Shown here one piece after another: positions 17,219 to 26,268 of a stretch of 64,000 nt of DNA. A model generated the notes under the pieces. It saw nothing but the letters and a program-made list of their open reading frames with translations. It was not told the origin of the DNA and made no database searches. How positions within the stretch are numbered: position 1 is the first letter of the stretch; the number at the start of each line of letters is the position of its first letter. The DNA is from an uncultured Clostridia bacterium (GTDB lineage Bacteria; Bacillota; Clostridia; Oscillospirales; Acutalibacteraceae): the NCBI GenBank assembly GCA_945948515.1, contig CAMFBH010000006.1, positions 1 through 64,000 on the forward strand. The letters are read 5' to 3'. The position numbers and the translations under genes were made by a program.

Positions 17219-18481
17219 GTGAATATATCGGAAAGCCTTAAAATCGCCGTCAAGTGCATAAAAGCAAACTGGATGCGCTCACTCCTCACCATGCTTGGTA
17301 TTATTATCGGAATAAGCTCGGTAATAATGATTGTCGGCGCGGGTAACGGCGCAAGAGACTATATCGTTTCTCTTATTGAGAATATGGGCTCAAATGCTGT
17401 TATGGTAAGTGTTGATACTTCAACAGCAACAGACGATGATTATATAACCCTTGATGATGTTGAGGCAATCAAGCATAAGGTGCAGAATGTTGACAGATGC
17501 TCACCTATGATGGTTGGATTCGGAAAAGCTGTTGCTGAAGGCAATAAGGAAGCAACGGCAATGATGATTGGTGCAAACAGCGATATGCAGTTTGCGTTAA
17601 CAACGGGTTGTGAATACGGCAGATTTTTTACAGACGAGGAGTACGATGCTTCTCATCCTGTTGCTGTTATGGGCACTAACAGCGCTGATATGGTTTATGG
17701 TTACCGCGATGTTGTTGGAAAATATGTAGATGTTTCATCAAGCGGTAAATCAATGAAAATAAAAATCATTGGAGTTGCAAATATTGAAAATATCGCCTCC
17801 AGTGTTGGAAGCGGATCAAGCTCAATGATGTCCGGAATTTTCAGCAACGGTAATGACGAGTCTCTCATAATGGCTTTGTTTATGCCATGCACAACGCTTA
17901 CGGAAATCACTGGAGCAGAATCGAATCTCAGCTCAATATTTGTTATTGCAGAAGAAGGAGCCGATTATGATGCGGTAGGAAATGCAACAAACAATTTCCT
18001 AAAGGCGCGTCACGGCAACTTTGACCGAAATGTTTATGTTGTTCAGAATATGGCAACATATATTGATTTGGTAGATACAATCATAACTGTATTAACAGTG
18101 TTTATTGCCTGTGTCGGTGCAATATCATTAATTGTCGGCGGTATCGGTGTAATGAATATTATGCTTGTATCGGTAACTGAGCGAACGCGTGAGATAGGTA
18201 TCAGGAAATCACTCGGTGCAAAAACCGGTATTATAACCCTTCAGTTCATAACAGAATCAATAATTCTTTGCCTAATAGGCGGTATTATCGGTGTTGTTAT
18301 AGGAGTTGTCGGAGCTTATGCGGCATGCGGAATTATCGGAATGGGTATTAAGCCTGCAATCAGTCTTTGGGTAATTCTTCTTGCTCTTCTTTTCTCGAGT
18401 GGTGTTGGCTTGTTCTTCGGAATTTATCCTGCAAGAAAAGCCGCAAAGATGTCTCCTATCGAAGCACTGAGAAGAGAATGA
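17219..18481 (+). CDS. MacB-like ABC transporter permease (FtsX domain)
   Basis: 420 residues from a GTG start. The first membrane segment (RSLLTMLGIIIGISSVIMIVG) is followed by a large extracytoplasmic MacB core domain (about 50-270). Three C-terminal membrane segments then carry the FtsX signature (GGIGVMNIMLVSVTERTREIGIRKSLGA) and end YPARKAAKMSPIEALRRE. This is the permease half of a tripartite or two-part exporter. The fused ATPase of classic MacB is absent, and no ATPase gene lies beside it. Confidence 0.9.
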   Translation: MNISESLKIAVKCIKANWMRSLLTMLGIIIGISSVIMIVGAGNGARDYIVSLIENMGSNAVMVSVDTSTATDDDYITLDDVEAIKHKVQNVDRCSPMMVGFGKAVAEGNKEATAMMIGANSDMQFALTTGCEYGRFFTDEEYDASHPVAVMGTNSADMVYGYRDVVGKYVDVSSSGKSMKIKIIGVANIENIASSVGSGSSSMMSGIFSNGNDESLIMALFMPCTTLTEITGAESNLSSIFVIAEEGADYDAVGNATNNFLKARHGNFDRNVYVVQNMATYIDLVDTIITVLTVFIACVGAISLIVGGIGVMNIMLVSVTERTREIGIRKSLGAKTGIITLQFITESIILCLIGGIIGVVIGVVGAYAACGIIGMGIKPAISLWVILLALLFSSGVGLFFGIYPARKAAKMSPIEALRRE

Positions 18482-18497
18482 TATTCAGTAGTTTTAA

Positions 18498-18538
18498 TCC
18501 CCCTAAAGCTTTTAAACAGCTTTAAGGGGATTTTTTTA
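18498..18538 (+). terminator. Intrinsic terminator of the adaptor-permease operon
   Basis: A 13-base stem with one mismatch (18498-18510 with 18518-18530) is followed by seven T residues, just after the permease stop. Confidence 0.88.
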
Positions 18539-18555
18539 CAGCAAAAACCCGAATG

Positions 18556-18584
18556 TTGCAAAAATATTTCATATGTGCTACAAT
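18556..18584 (+). promoter_or_regulatory. Promoter of the N-acetylhexosamine kinase gene
   Basis: TTGCAA (18556-18561), a 17-base spacer and TACAAT (18579-18584) preceded by an extended TGC. The start point would fall near 18591, just before the AAGGAG ribosome binding site. That rules out the upstream in-frame GTG at 18575. Confidence 0.75.
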
Positions 18585-18613
18585 GTAGCAAGTACGAAAA
18601 AGGAGAATGCACT

Positions 18614-19714
18614 TTGGACAAGATTAAAGAAATTGCCGATAAATTTAAAATCAGCGGAACCTTTTATGATGCAGAAATCTTCGGCTCAGGCCATATTAAT
18701 GTTACATATCTTGTAACATATAAGAAAGAAGATTCAAGTTTAAAGAAATATATTATCCAAAAGGTTAATACAAATGTTTTCAAAAACATTAATGAATTAA
18801 TGGAGAATGTTTTTGATGTAACATCTTATCTCAGAAAAATAATCAAATCAAACGGCGGCGATGAAAACCGTGAAACTCTTCACTACATCAAAACCAAGGA
18901 CGATAAGCTTTATTATCAGGCTGAAGACGGCTATTGCTACCGCTCATATGTTTTTGTAACGGATTCAATAACCTATAACAGCGTTGAATCTCCGGAGCTC
19001 TTCAAAAAGAGCGGAGAGGCTTTCGGAAAATTCCAAAGAATGCTTTCCGATTATCCTGCAAACACATTGCATGAAACAATTCCGAATTTCCACAACACAG
19101 AATCCCGTTTTAAGGATTTTGAAAAATCGCTCAATGATAATCTTTCGGGCAGAGCTTCAAATTGCCAAAGCGAAATAGATTTTGTTTTGGCAAGAAAAAA
19201 TGATTGCAGTGTTTTAACAAGTAAAATTGAAACAGGCGAGCTTCCGCTTAGAGTTACTCATAACGATACAAAGCTTAACAATGTTATGTTTGATGAAAAA
19301 ACAGGGGAGTGTATCTGCGTAATAGACCTCGATACGGTTATGCCCGGACTTGCTCTATATGATTTCGGAGACAGTATTCGCTTCGGCGCAAATACTGCCG
19401 CTGAGGACGAGGCGGATTTATCAAAGGTTTCTCTTTCGCTTGAATATTTCAAAGCATATGCCGAAGGATTTTTGAGCATGGCGGGAGAAGCATTAACTGA
19501 TAAAGAAAAGGAGCTTCTTGCTTTTTCTGCAAAGCTTATGACTTTTGAATGCGGAATGAGATTTTTGGCTGATTATATCGATGGTGATACATATTTTAAA
19601 ACCTCCTATCCCGAGCACAATTTGGTTCGTGCAAAAAATCAGTTTAAGCTTGTTTCGGATATGGAAGCAAAAATGCCGCAGATGGAAGAAATTATAAAAG
19701 AATTATCATACTGA
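18614..19714 (+). CDS. nahK: N-acetylhexosamine 1-kinase (NahK-like)
   Basis: 366 residues of the aminoglycoside phosphotransferase fold. The sequence closely follows the Bifidobacterium enzyme: GSGHINVTYLV at the nucleotide site, the Brenner-type catalytic loop LRVTHNDTKLNNVMFD, metal-binding VIDLDTVMPG, then YDFGDSIRFGAN and CGMRFLADYIDGD. It would phosphorylate GlcNAc or GalNAc at C1, feeding mucin or milk-glycan sugars into metabolism. Its usual galacto-N-biose phosphorylase partner is not in the window. The TTG start is chosen from the promoter and ribosome binding site position. Confidence 0.88.
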   Translation: MDKIKEIADKFKISGTFYDAEIFGSGHINVTYLVTYKKEDSSLKKYIIQKVNTNVFKNINELMENVFDVTSYLRKIIKSNGGDENRETLHYIKTKDDKLYYQAEDGYCYRSYVFVTDSITYNSVESPELFKKSGEAFGKFQRMLSDYPANTLHETIPNFHNTESRFKDFEKSLNDNLSGRASNCQSEIDFVLARKNDCSVLTSKIETGELPLRVTHNDTKLNNVMFDEKTGECICVIDLDTVMPGLALYDFGDSIRFGANTAAEDEADLSKVSLSLEYFKAYAEGFLSMAGEALTDKEKELLAFSAKLMTFECGMRFLADYIDGDTYFKTSYPEHNLVRAKNQFKLVSDMEAKMPQMEEIIKELSY

Positions 19715-19731
19715 TTGTATTGAATTAAACA

Positions 19732-19771
19732 AAAAGGCTGTCAAAGGATTTAATCCTTTGACAGCCTTTTT
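19732..19771. terminator. Bidirectional terminator
   Basis: A perfect 19-base inverted repeat (19732-19750 with 19752-19770) has A-rich and T-rich flanks in both directions. It lies between the convergent kinase gene and the minus-strand 99-codon gene and probably ends both transcripts. Confidence 0.9.
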
Positions 19772-19782
19772 AATTTGAACTG

Positions 19783-20082
19783 TTAGTTTTTAGAGGGGCG
19801 AAGCGCTCTTTCAAGCCAAACTGCGCCGAGATCAAGTGCCGTATAGAAGCCCTTTTTCTCACTCTTTTTAATTATTTTATCCTTAGGTCTTAAATCGGGA
19901 TCAGTTGCGAGAAGCTGAACGAGAACATCTTCCGAAACGCTTATATCCTGAATTTCTTTGCTGCTTTTAATTTGAAGCATAACAACAAACGGATCCGCCA
20001 TATTGCCGTAATAGACGGTGTTTCCGTTTCTGACCAAAGGTTTGCCCTTGTAGGTAAGGAATTCTTCCTTTTTATCTGCCAA
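19783..20082 (-). CDS. Small protein of unknown function
   Basis: 99 residues. The start is a TTG behind AAGGAGG, one base beyond the usual optimum. No family was recognised. It is soluble and charged, with an N-terminal beta-like stretch (EFLTYKGKPLVRNGNTVYYG), a central MLQIKSSKEIQD and a conserved-looking C-terminus FYTALDLGAVWLERAL. It follows ireB with 23 bases between them and is probably cotranscribed with it. It has no cysteines, signal peptide or membrane segment. The clean start and operon position support a real gene. Confidence 0.75.
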   Translation of the reverse strand: MADKKEEFLTYKGKPLVRNGNTVYYGNMADPFVVMLQIKSSKEIQDISVSEDVLVQLLATDPDLRPKDKIIKKSEKKGFYTALDLGAVWLERALRPSKN

Positions 20083-20105
20083 TGCAAATCCTCCTTTATA
20101 TTATT

Positions 20106-20348
20106 TTAATCCAAGTAAGACTTTACCATAGCCGAAAGAAGCTCGTCGCGGTCTATTCTTCGAATAAGGCTGCGGGCGTTGTTATGAGTTGTGATATAAG
20201 TAGGGTCCTCGGAAAGAAGATAACCAACGATTTGGTTAATAGGATTATATCCCTTTTCACGAAGCGCATCGAAAACCTGAGTAAGAGTTTCCTTCATAAC
20301 ATCTTCTTTTTCATCGTTAATTCTAAAGGTTTGAGTTTTATCTGTCAT
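20106..20348 (-). CDS. ireB: IreB family regulatory protein
   Basis: 80 residues matching IreB (UPF0297), a small phosphoprotein target of the PASTA kinase IreK in enterococci that affects cephalosporin tolerance. Diagnostic segments are [33 protein letters not shown] and RDELL. The ATG at 20348 is chosen from a GGAGGTG site; upstream codons lack one. In other Firmicutes ireB lies between alaS and ruvX; neither flanks it here. Confidence 0.92.
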   Translation of the reverse strand: MTDKTQTFRINDEKEDVMKETLTQVFDALREKGYNPINQIVGYLLSEDPTYITTHNNARSLIRRIDRDELLSAMVKSYLD

Positions 20349-20419
20349 AGTAAAGTCACCTCCATACAGATTAATTATATACAATTTGGATATTAATTAC
20401 AATAAAAATTTCAAATTTT

Positions 20420-22804
20420 TTAGCTTCTGAGCGAAATTCCCATATCCGAAAGTGCTTTAACAACCCTTTTCATAGCCGAATCCGTTTCTTCATCGGTTAA
20501 GGTTCTGTCGTGTGCTCTCATTCTGATAGCGAAAGCAACGCTCTTTTTGCCCTCTTCAATCTGATTTCCCTCGTAGATATCAAAGAGCTTAACCTCTTCA
20601 AGAACCGCTCCTACTGCCGATTGAATTGCTTTTTTGAGAGAAAGAACAGGTATGCTCTTATCGCAAACAAAAGCAAGGTCGCGGTTTGTTGCGGGGAATT
20701 TCGGAAGGGGCTTGTGAGTGTGAACATCCGAAGAGTTTTCAAAAGCCGTGTCAATGTCAAACTCAGCAACATAAACTCTTTTTCCGATTCCGTAGTTTTC
20801 GGCAACAAGAGGATGAACTTCTCCGAGAATGGCAAGCCTTTTTCCTCCAACCGTAAACTCTGCGGTTCTTCCGGGGTGGAAGGTGGGGTTGTCTGTAACT
20901 CTTTCAACATCGTAATTGTCTATTCTGAGAACCCTGCAAAGCTCCTCAACAATTCCTTTAATTGTGTAGTAGCTGTAATCGTCACCGTAAAGTCCGATAA
21001 CAGCGCGCTTGTATTCATCGGGAAGCTCATTTTCTCCGTTAGGAGAGTAATTTGTTGCAACCTCGTAGAGCTTTGCTTTTTCATTTCTGTTCTTATAGTT
21101 TCTTGCAAGAACATCAAGAATTGAAGGAATTGCAGTAGTTCTCATAACGCTTGTGTCTTCACCGAGGGGGTTGGTTATAACAATACTGCGACGAAGCTCA
21201 CTGTCCTTGGGAAGATTAATTCTGTCATAAGCCTTGGGGCTGATGAAGGAGAAGGTGTATGCCTCACTGCAACCGCAGGAAATAAGAGCAGAATTAACCT
21301 CATTCTCAAACTTTTGCTTTTTTGTATATTTTCCGTTGGCAACACCGCTGAGCTCTCTGTTCGGAATGTTGTGGAAGCCGTAAAATCTTGCAACCTCTTC
21401 GCTTATGTCTGCAAGGTGCTCAATGTCATTTCTGAATTCGGGAGCATAAATTCTTCCGTCTTTAACAACAAAATCAAGTCTTTCAAGGATTTCAATCTGC
21501 TCTTTTTCGCTGAGATTAATTCCAATAAAATTATTGATGTAGTTGTAATCAAAATCAAGAGAAACCTGTTCCTTTGTTTTCTTGCAGCAGTCAACAATGC
21601 CGTTAACAACATCACCTGCATCAAGAAGCTGAACAAGCTCAAGAGCTCTTTTAAGAGCATTTAGACATGCGCCGGGATTAAGCTCTTTTTCATAACGGCT
21701 TGATGCCTCTGTTCTCATTCCGAGAGCCTTTGCGGTTCTGCGCACGCTCGCACCGTTGAAGCAGGCGGATTCAAACACAATAGTTGTTGTGTCATCCATA
21801 ATTCCGCTGTATTCGCCGCCCATTATTCCGGCAACCGCAACGGGTTTGTTTTCATCTGCAATAACAAGCATGCTGTCGTTGAGAGTTCTTTCTTCGCCGT
21901 CAAGAGTTGTTATCGTTTCACCGTTTTTTGCTGTGCGAACATTAACCGTGTTTCCCTCAAGATATCTCAAATCAAATGCATGCATGGGCTGACCGTATTC
22001 AAGCATAACATAGTTTGTTATATCAACAATGTTTGATATGGGACGAACGCCTGAAGCACGGAGCCTTTCACGAAGCCAGCGAGGGCTTTCCTTAACTCGA
22101 ACATTCTCAACAACCGCACCGGTGTAGCGGTAGCATTTTTCGCCGTCAAGAATGTTAACCTTGAGCATATCGTTAACATCACCGTGTCCGCTTTTAACAA
22201 CGGGCTCGTTGATTTTCAGTTCTCTCTTAAATGTTGCCGCGGTTTCTCTTGCAAGTCCTATAACGGAGAAGCAGTCAACTCTGTTTGAGGTGATTTCAAA
22301 TTCAACAGCAGTGTCGTTTAATCCAATAGCAGTTTGAATATCGAGCCCGAGGGTTTTGTCACAGTCGTCTCCGAGAACGAAAATACCGTCCTCAATAGCA
22401 TACGGGAAATCGTTAACGGTTAAACCCAATTCACCGAGAGAGCAAAGCATACCGTTTGATTCAACGCCGCGAAGCTTTCCTTTTGTGATTTTTGTTCCGT
22501 CTGCCAAAACGCTTTTGTGAAGAGCAACGGGAACAATGTCTCCCTCCTTGAGATTTTGAGCTCCGGTAACGATTTGAAGCTCATCCTCAATTCCAACATC
22601 TATTTTGCAAATCCAAAGATGGTCGGAATCGGGATGCTTTTCAAGGCTGTTTACCTTACCAACAACAATGTTCTTAATGAATTCGCCCTCTTTTTCGTAG
22701 CTCTCCACCTTTGAGCCTGAAAGAGTTAAAGCGTCTGCAAATTCTTTATCGGAAATATCGCTTACATCAACATAATCGTTAACCCATTTTCTTGATAAAA
22801 TCAT
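20420..22804 (-). CDS. pheT: Phenylalanine--tRNA ligase beta subunit
   Basis: 794 residues, the normal length of the bacterial beta subunit. An N-terminal tRNA-binding OB domain (about 40-150: VGKVNSLEKHPDSDHLWICKIDVG), the B3/B4 editing domain, B5 and the C-terminal anticodon-binding FDX-ACB domain (FPATNRDLAFVCDKSIP) are in order. It follows pheS with 13 bases between them and shares its T-box-controlled transcript. Confidence 0.97.
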   Translation of the reverse strand: MILSRKWVNDYVDVSDISDKEFADALTLSGSKVESYEKEGEFIKNIVVGKVNSLEKHPDSDHLWICKIDVGIEDELQIVTGAQNLKEGDIVPVALHKSVLADGTKITKGKLRGVESNGMLCSLGELGLTVNDFPYAIEDGIFVLGDDCDKTLGLDIQTAIGLNDTAVEFEITSNRVDCFSVIGLARETAATFKRELKINEPVVKSGHGDVNDMLKVNILDGEKCYRYTGAVVENVRVKESPRWLRERLRASGVRPISNIVDITNYVMLEYGQPMHAFDLRYLEGNTVNVRTAKNGETITTLDGEERTLNDSMLVIADENKPVAVAGIMGGEYSGIMDDTTTIVFESACFNGASVRRTAKALGMRTEASSRYEKELNPGACLNALKRALELVQLLDAGDVVNGIVDCCKKTKEQVSLDFDYNYINNFIGINLSEKEQIEILERLDFVVKDGRIYAPEFRNDIEHLADISEEVARFYGFHNIPNRELSGVANGKYTKKQKFENEVNSALISCGCSEAYTFSFISPKAYDRINLPKDSELRRSIVITNPLGEDTSVMRTTAIPSILDVLARNYKNRNEKAKLYEVATNYSPNGENELPDEYKRAVIGLYGDDYSYYTIKGIVEELCRVLRIDNYDVERVTDNPTFHPGRTAEFTVGGKRLAILGEVHPLVAENYGIGKRVYVAEFDIDTAFENSSDVHTHKPLPKFPATNRDLAFVCDKSIPVLSLKKAIQSAVGAVLEEVKLFDIYEGNQIEEGKKSVAFAIRMRAHDRTLTDEETDSAMKRVVKALSDMGISLRS

Positions 22805-22817
22805 CTAAATCGCCTCC

Positions 22818-23837
22818 TTAAAACTGTCCTAAAAATCTTAAATCATTTTCGTAAAGAAGCCTCATATCATCAATGTTGAAGCGGAACATAGTGAGTCTTT
22901 CAAGGCCAACACCGAATGCAAATCCGCTGTAAACCTCGGGGTCGATGCCGCCGTTTTTGAGAACCTTAGGATGAACCATTCCTCCGCCGAGGATTTCTAT
23001 CCAGCCTTCACCCTTGCACATAGGACAACCCTTACCGCCGCATTTGAAGCATGTAACATCAATTTCGCAGCTCGGCTCGGTAAACGGGAAATGATGAGGA
23101 CGAAGCCTTATCTGTGTGTTTTCGCCGTAAAGCCTTTTTGCAAAGGTTTCAAGAGTGCCTTTGAGGTCTGCCATGGTTATGCCCTTGTCAACAACAAGAC
23201 CTTCAATTTGGTGGAAAAGGGGAGAATGAGTTGCATCAACAGCATCGCTTCTGTAAACTCTGCCCGGAGAAATAATTCTGATAGGGGGCTGAGTCTTTTC
23301 CATAACTCTGATTTGAACGGGGCTTGTTTGAGTTCTCAAAACAATATTGTCGTTAATATAGAAGGTGTCCTGCGTATCGCGTGCGGGATGGTCCTTCGGA
23401 ATATTCAATGCCTCAAAATTGTAGTAGTCGTATTCAACCTCGGGACCCTCGGCAATGTCAAATCCCATGCCGATGAAAATCTCTTTAATTTCATTAAGAA
23501 CAAATGTCAGCGGATGAACATGACCAAGCTCGATTTTTTCTCCCGGAATGGTAACATCAATGGTTTCGCTCTTGAGTCTGTTCTCAAGCTCTTTTTCCTT
23601 GAGCTTTTCGGAAATGTTTTGAATTTCGTTTTCAATATCCTGTCTGATTTCGTTTGCAAGCTGACCGACAATCGGGCGCTCCTCTGCGCTGAGAGAACCC
23701 ATTTGCTTTAAAATTGCGGTAAGCTCACCCTTTTTTCCGAGATATTTAATTCTTATTTCTTCAATCTCGTTTTTGCTTTCAAGTGAAGATAACGCTGATT
23801 TTGCCGCGTTTCTAATCTGTTCAAGCTTTTCTTTCAA
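22818..23837 (-). CDS. pheS: Phenylalanine--tRNA ligase alpha subunit
   Basis: 339 residues when started at the TTG at 23837, which lies after an AAAGGATTGAGG stretch. Longer reading would run into the T-box terminator stem. The class II core is clear: [74 protein letters not shown] and [26 protein letters not shown] insert is also seen in many Firmicute PheS. It forms an alpha2-beta2 enzyme with PheT. Confidence 0.96.
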   Translation of the reverse strand: MKEKLEQIRNAAKSALSSLESKNEIEEIRIKYLGKKGELTAILKQMGSLSAEERPIVGQLANEIRQDIENEIQNISEKLKEKELENRLKSETIDVTIPGEKIELGHVHPLTFVLNEIKEIFIGMGFDIAEGPEVEYDYYNFEALNIPKDHPARDTQDTFYINDNIVLRTQTSPVQIRVMEKTQPPIRIISPGRVYRSDAVDATHSPLFHQIEGLVVDKGITMADLKGTLETFAKRLYGENTQIRLRPHHFPFTEPSCEIDVTCFKCGGKGCPMCKGEGWIEILGGGMVHPKVLKNGGIDPEVYSGFAFGVGLERLTMFRFNIDDMRLLYENDLRFLGQF

Positions 23838-23865
23838 ATTCCTCAATCCTTTCTTCGTTTTGGGG

Positions 23866-24110
23866 ATAAAAAAAGACTTATCCCTCTTAATAAGGGACAA
23901 GTCGAAACCTGCGGTACCACCCTAATTTTTGCTCGGAGCAAACACTCGTTGAAGCTGTTAACGGAGTTCATCCCGTCTGCCCCTACTGAAATTTTCAAGG
24001 CAGCCGCTCAGAAGGGAACTTCACTTAAAATTCTTGAAGCGCGCTCTCAGCCGCGGCGCACCTCTCTGAGTCAAAAATAAAAAGCTACTTTTCTTCGTCA
24101 ATGCGTTTAA
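23866..24110 (-). promoter_or_regulatory. Phe-specific T-box riboswitch (pheST leader)
   Basis: On the minus strand the leader contains the T-box sequence AGGGTGGTACCGC (antisense of 23912-23925), which pairs with uncharged tRNA. It is followed by a terminator stem (GACTTGTCCCTT and its partner) with seven T residues. Upstream is a stem I region; a TTC triplet at 24016-24018 lies where the specifier codon is expected and matches phenylalanine. Uncharged tRNA-Phe would favour antitermination and pheST expression. Confidence 0.9.
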
Positions 24111-24145
24111 GCGGTTTAATTAATAAATCCATAACCGTGGCATTA

Positions 24146-24174
24146 ATTATATCACAAACATTTTTATTTTGCAA
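24146..24174 (-). promoter_or_regulatory. Promoter of pheST leader
   Basis: On the minus strand TTGCAA (24169-24174), 17 bases and TATAAT (24146-24151) are in the ideal arrangement, upstream of the T-box leader. Confidence 0.85.
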
Positions 24175-24186
24175 CATTTTTCTTTA

Positions 24187-24220
24187 TAAAACAAAAGAGA
24201 GGGATGACCCTCTCTTTTAA
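24187..24220 (-). terminator. Terminator of the GPH transporter gene
   Basis: An 11-base stem (24208-24218 with 24193-24203) with loop ATGA is followed on the minus strand by TTTTGTTTT. It lies directly after the transporter stop. Confidence 0.85.
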
Positions 24221-24223
24221 ATA

Positions 24224-25612
24224 TTATCCGTTCTGTCTTTTCTCGGCAATGAAATCGTGAATTTCATCTTTAAGCTTTCCGTAGATTTTAAATTTCCTTG
24301 TAAAGATTAAGAATGAAACAACCATAAGAATGGGCGGAATTCCGAAGCACATAAAGCTTATGGTGTTTTTTGCCGCAAGACTGTTTGCTGTTTCAAGCTC
24401 GCCCTGATAGCCGGAAAGTCCGAGTCCTGAAAAGAGAATAATAGTTTGAATTGTGTAAGCCATTTTCTGAAGGAAGCCCTTCATTGAAAATGTTATGCTT
24501 TCGCTTCGTGTGCCTGTTTTGAATTCTCCGTAGTCAACAATATCTGCAAGAATAATTGTTTGGTTAACAAACATTGAGGCAATACCGATTGAAGCTATGA
24601 TGTATGCAATATTCAACAGCATCGGAATATTTAAGATGGGTCCGCAGATAAACATTGCAATGTAGCCAATCGTTACCATAACAAGGCAAAATTGATAAAT
24701 TGTTCTGCGGGTAAATTTTTTGCTCATAAGCGGGATAACGAAAAGTCCGAGGAATGAGCCAACCGCACCGAACATCGCAAATGTGCTCTGCTTGGTTATA
24801 TCACCCTGAACTACCTTGAAGTAGTAAACTCCAACTCCGCTTGTAAGATACCAGCCTGCATTTGAAATCATTGCAAAAGCCATGAAAACAATAAGCTGGT
24901 CGTTGCTTTTTATAACATTGAAAAGCTTTTTGAAGCTGAATTTATCGTTGCTGTAAACAACATTTCTCTCTTTGGTTACGCCCGAACAAATAACAGCGAA
25001 TACAACGAGCAGAACTGCGCAGATTAGAGCCCATCTGCTGAAGCCTTCGGGGCTTGTTTTCTTTTCAGAATCGTTCATTCCGCTTCCGAGAAGAACGAGA
25101 GCATAGGGAGTGAATATTGTAACAATACCCTGTCCTATACCGCTGAAGGTTCTTGCAACGGTTGAAATCATGTTTCTGTCGCTAGGGTCGTTAGTGAAGC
25201 TTGGAACCATGCTCCAATAGGGGATATCAGCCATGGTGTTGGTCATTCCCCACAAAACATACATAACGGCAACATAGATAAACAAAGCCGTTGAGCCGAG
25301 CTTTATTCCGGGATTAGTAAAGAGCAGGAACAGTACAACCGCATTACAGCAAGCGCCTATAATTATCCACGGTCGGTATTTCCCCATTTTTGTTCTTGTG
25401 CTGTCAACAATCGTTCCCATAATGGGATCATTAATTCCGTCCCATATTCGTGCAATGGGAGTAAGAATAAGCAAAAAGGTTGCAGGCATAAGCAAAACAT
25501 CGGTCAGATAATTTGAGAGATAGGAGTAAAAAAGTCCGTAGCTCAAATCAAGACCTATTGCTCCGATGCCGTAGCCGAGCTTTTCGCCCCATGAGGTTTT
25601 ATAATCTGCCAT
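24224..25612 (-). CDS. GPH-family sugar:cation symporter (MelB-like)
   Basis: 462 residues with about twelve membrane segments. The N-terminus (GEKLGYGIGAIGLDLSYGLF), the acidic loop ARIWDGINDPIMGTIVDSTRTKMGKYRPWI and the later loop MSKKFTRRTIY are diagnostic of the glycoside-pentoside-hexuronide family. It probably imports a sugar or glycoside with Na+ or H+; the substrate cannot be read from sequence. It is alone in its transcript, divergent from mraZ. Confidence 0.9.
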   Translation of the reverse strand: MADYKTSWGEKLGYGIGAIGLDLSYGLFYSYLSNYLTDVLLMPATFLLILTPIARIWDGINDPIMGTIVDSTRTKMGKYRPWIIIGACCNAVVLFLLFTNPGIKLGSTALFIYVAVMYVLWGMTNTMADIPYWSMVPSFTNDPSDRNMISTVARTFSGIGQGIVTIFTPYALVLLGSGMNDSEKKTSPEGFSRWALICAVLLVVFAVICSGVTKERNVVYSNDKFSFKKLFNVIKSNDQLIVFMAFAMISNAGWYLTSGVGVYYFKVVQGDITKQSTFAMFGAVGSFLGLFVIPLMSKKFTRRTIYQFCLVMVTIGYIAMFICGPILNIPMLLNIAYIIASIGIASMFVNQTIILADIVDYGEFKTGTRSESITFSMKGFLQKMAYTIQTIILFSGLGLSGYQGELETANSLAAKNTISFMCFGIPPILMVVSFLIFTRKFKIYGKLKDEIHDFIAEKRQNG

Positions 25613-25641
25613 AAATAACTCCTTGTGTTTTTTATGAAATA

Positions 25642-25670
25642 ATTATAGCACATATAGAGAGAATTAACAA
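25642..25670 (-). promoter_or_regulatory. Promoter of the GPH transporter gene
   Basis: On the minus strand TTGTTA (25665-25670), 17 bases ending in an extended TGC, and TATAAT (25642-25647), 30 bases before the start codon. Confidence 0.75.
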
Positions 25671-25720
25671 CCAAGATGATTATTTTAATGAAATAAGAAT
25701 GTAAATATTTAAGAAAACAC

Positions 25721-25749
25721 TTGATTTTTTCGAAAGGGTGCTATATAAT
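25721..25749 (+). promoter_or_regulatory. Promoter of the division and cell wall cluster
   Basis: TTGATT (25721-25726), a 17-base spacer and TATAAT (25744-25749). A single GTGGGG at 25760 recalls MraZ operator units, but tandem copies are lacking. The leader to mraZ is about 90 bases. Confidence 0.75.
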
Positions 25750-25842
25750 GAAAACACAAGTGGGGAGAAATGTTTAAAAAAACCATAAAAATACACCAAT
25801 TTCCCTAAGTTAGTAAAAAGATTTCCAAAAGGAGGGACCGAA

Positions 25843-26265
25843 ATGCTTGGACATGCAACCAATACAATAGACCAAAAGGGCAGAATTTCCATTCCGGCAA
25901 AGATGCGTTCAAAGCTCGGTCCTGATTTTGTTGCTTCAAGAGGCTTGGGCGATTGCCTAACTCTGTATCCGGCAGACGAGTGGGCAAAGCTCATGGAAGA
26001 AATATCAACGCTTCCCGAAGAAGAGCGCGAAATTGTTGAAGATTTCTATTGCTATAATGCTTCAACAATGAATCTTGATAATCAAGGCAGGCTTCTTATG
26101 AATGCCGAGCTTCGCGATGAGGTTCATCTTTCAAACGAAGCTGAAGCAATTATTATAGGTAGATATTCAAAAATAGAAATATGGAATAAGTCGCTCTATG
26201 AGGAGCGCCGTCGAATTGCTTCTGCGGATAAGGTTCGTGAAATCAGAAAGAAGCACAATATATAA
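25843..26265 (+). CDS. mraZ: Transcriptional regulator MraZ
   Basis: 140 residues with two AbrB-like SpoVT folds, each marked by a DxxGR motif (IDQKGRISIPAKMR near residue 10 and LDNQGRLLMNAELR near 78). MraZ is a ring-forming DNA-binding repressor of the division cluster it heads. The start is an ATG behind AAGGAGGG. Only three bases separate its stop from rsmH. Confidence 0.95.
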   Translation: MLGHATNTIDQKGRISIPAKMRSKLGPDFVASRGLGDCLTLYPADEWAKLMEEISTLPEEEREIVEDFYCYNASTMNLDNQGRLLMNAELRDEVHLSNEAEAIIIGRYSKIEIWNKSLYEERRRIASADKVREIRKKHNI

Positions 26266-26268
26266 AGT

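Noticed and set aside
18575..18613. Upstream in-frame GTG as the start of the N-acetylhexosamine kinase
   Set aside because: It lies inside the predicted promoter, before the transcription start, and has no ribosome binding site; the TTG at 18614 has both in place.
20510..21124. A 204-codon open frame antisense to pheT
   Set aside because: It lies wholly inside pheT, has no family resemblance, and long antisense frames are common opposite highly coding DNA.
22971..23711. A 246-codon open frame antisense to pheS
   Set aside because: Entirely within pheS, with no recognisable motif or convincing ribosome binding site.
25760..25765. MraZ operator upstream of mraZ
   Set aside because: Only a single GTGGGG is present; known MraZ operators have several regularly spaced copies.
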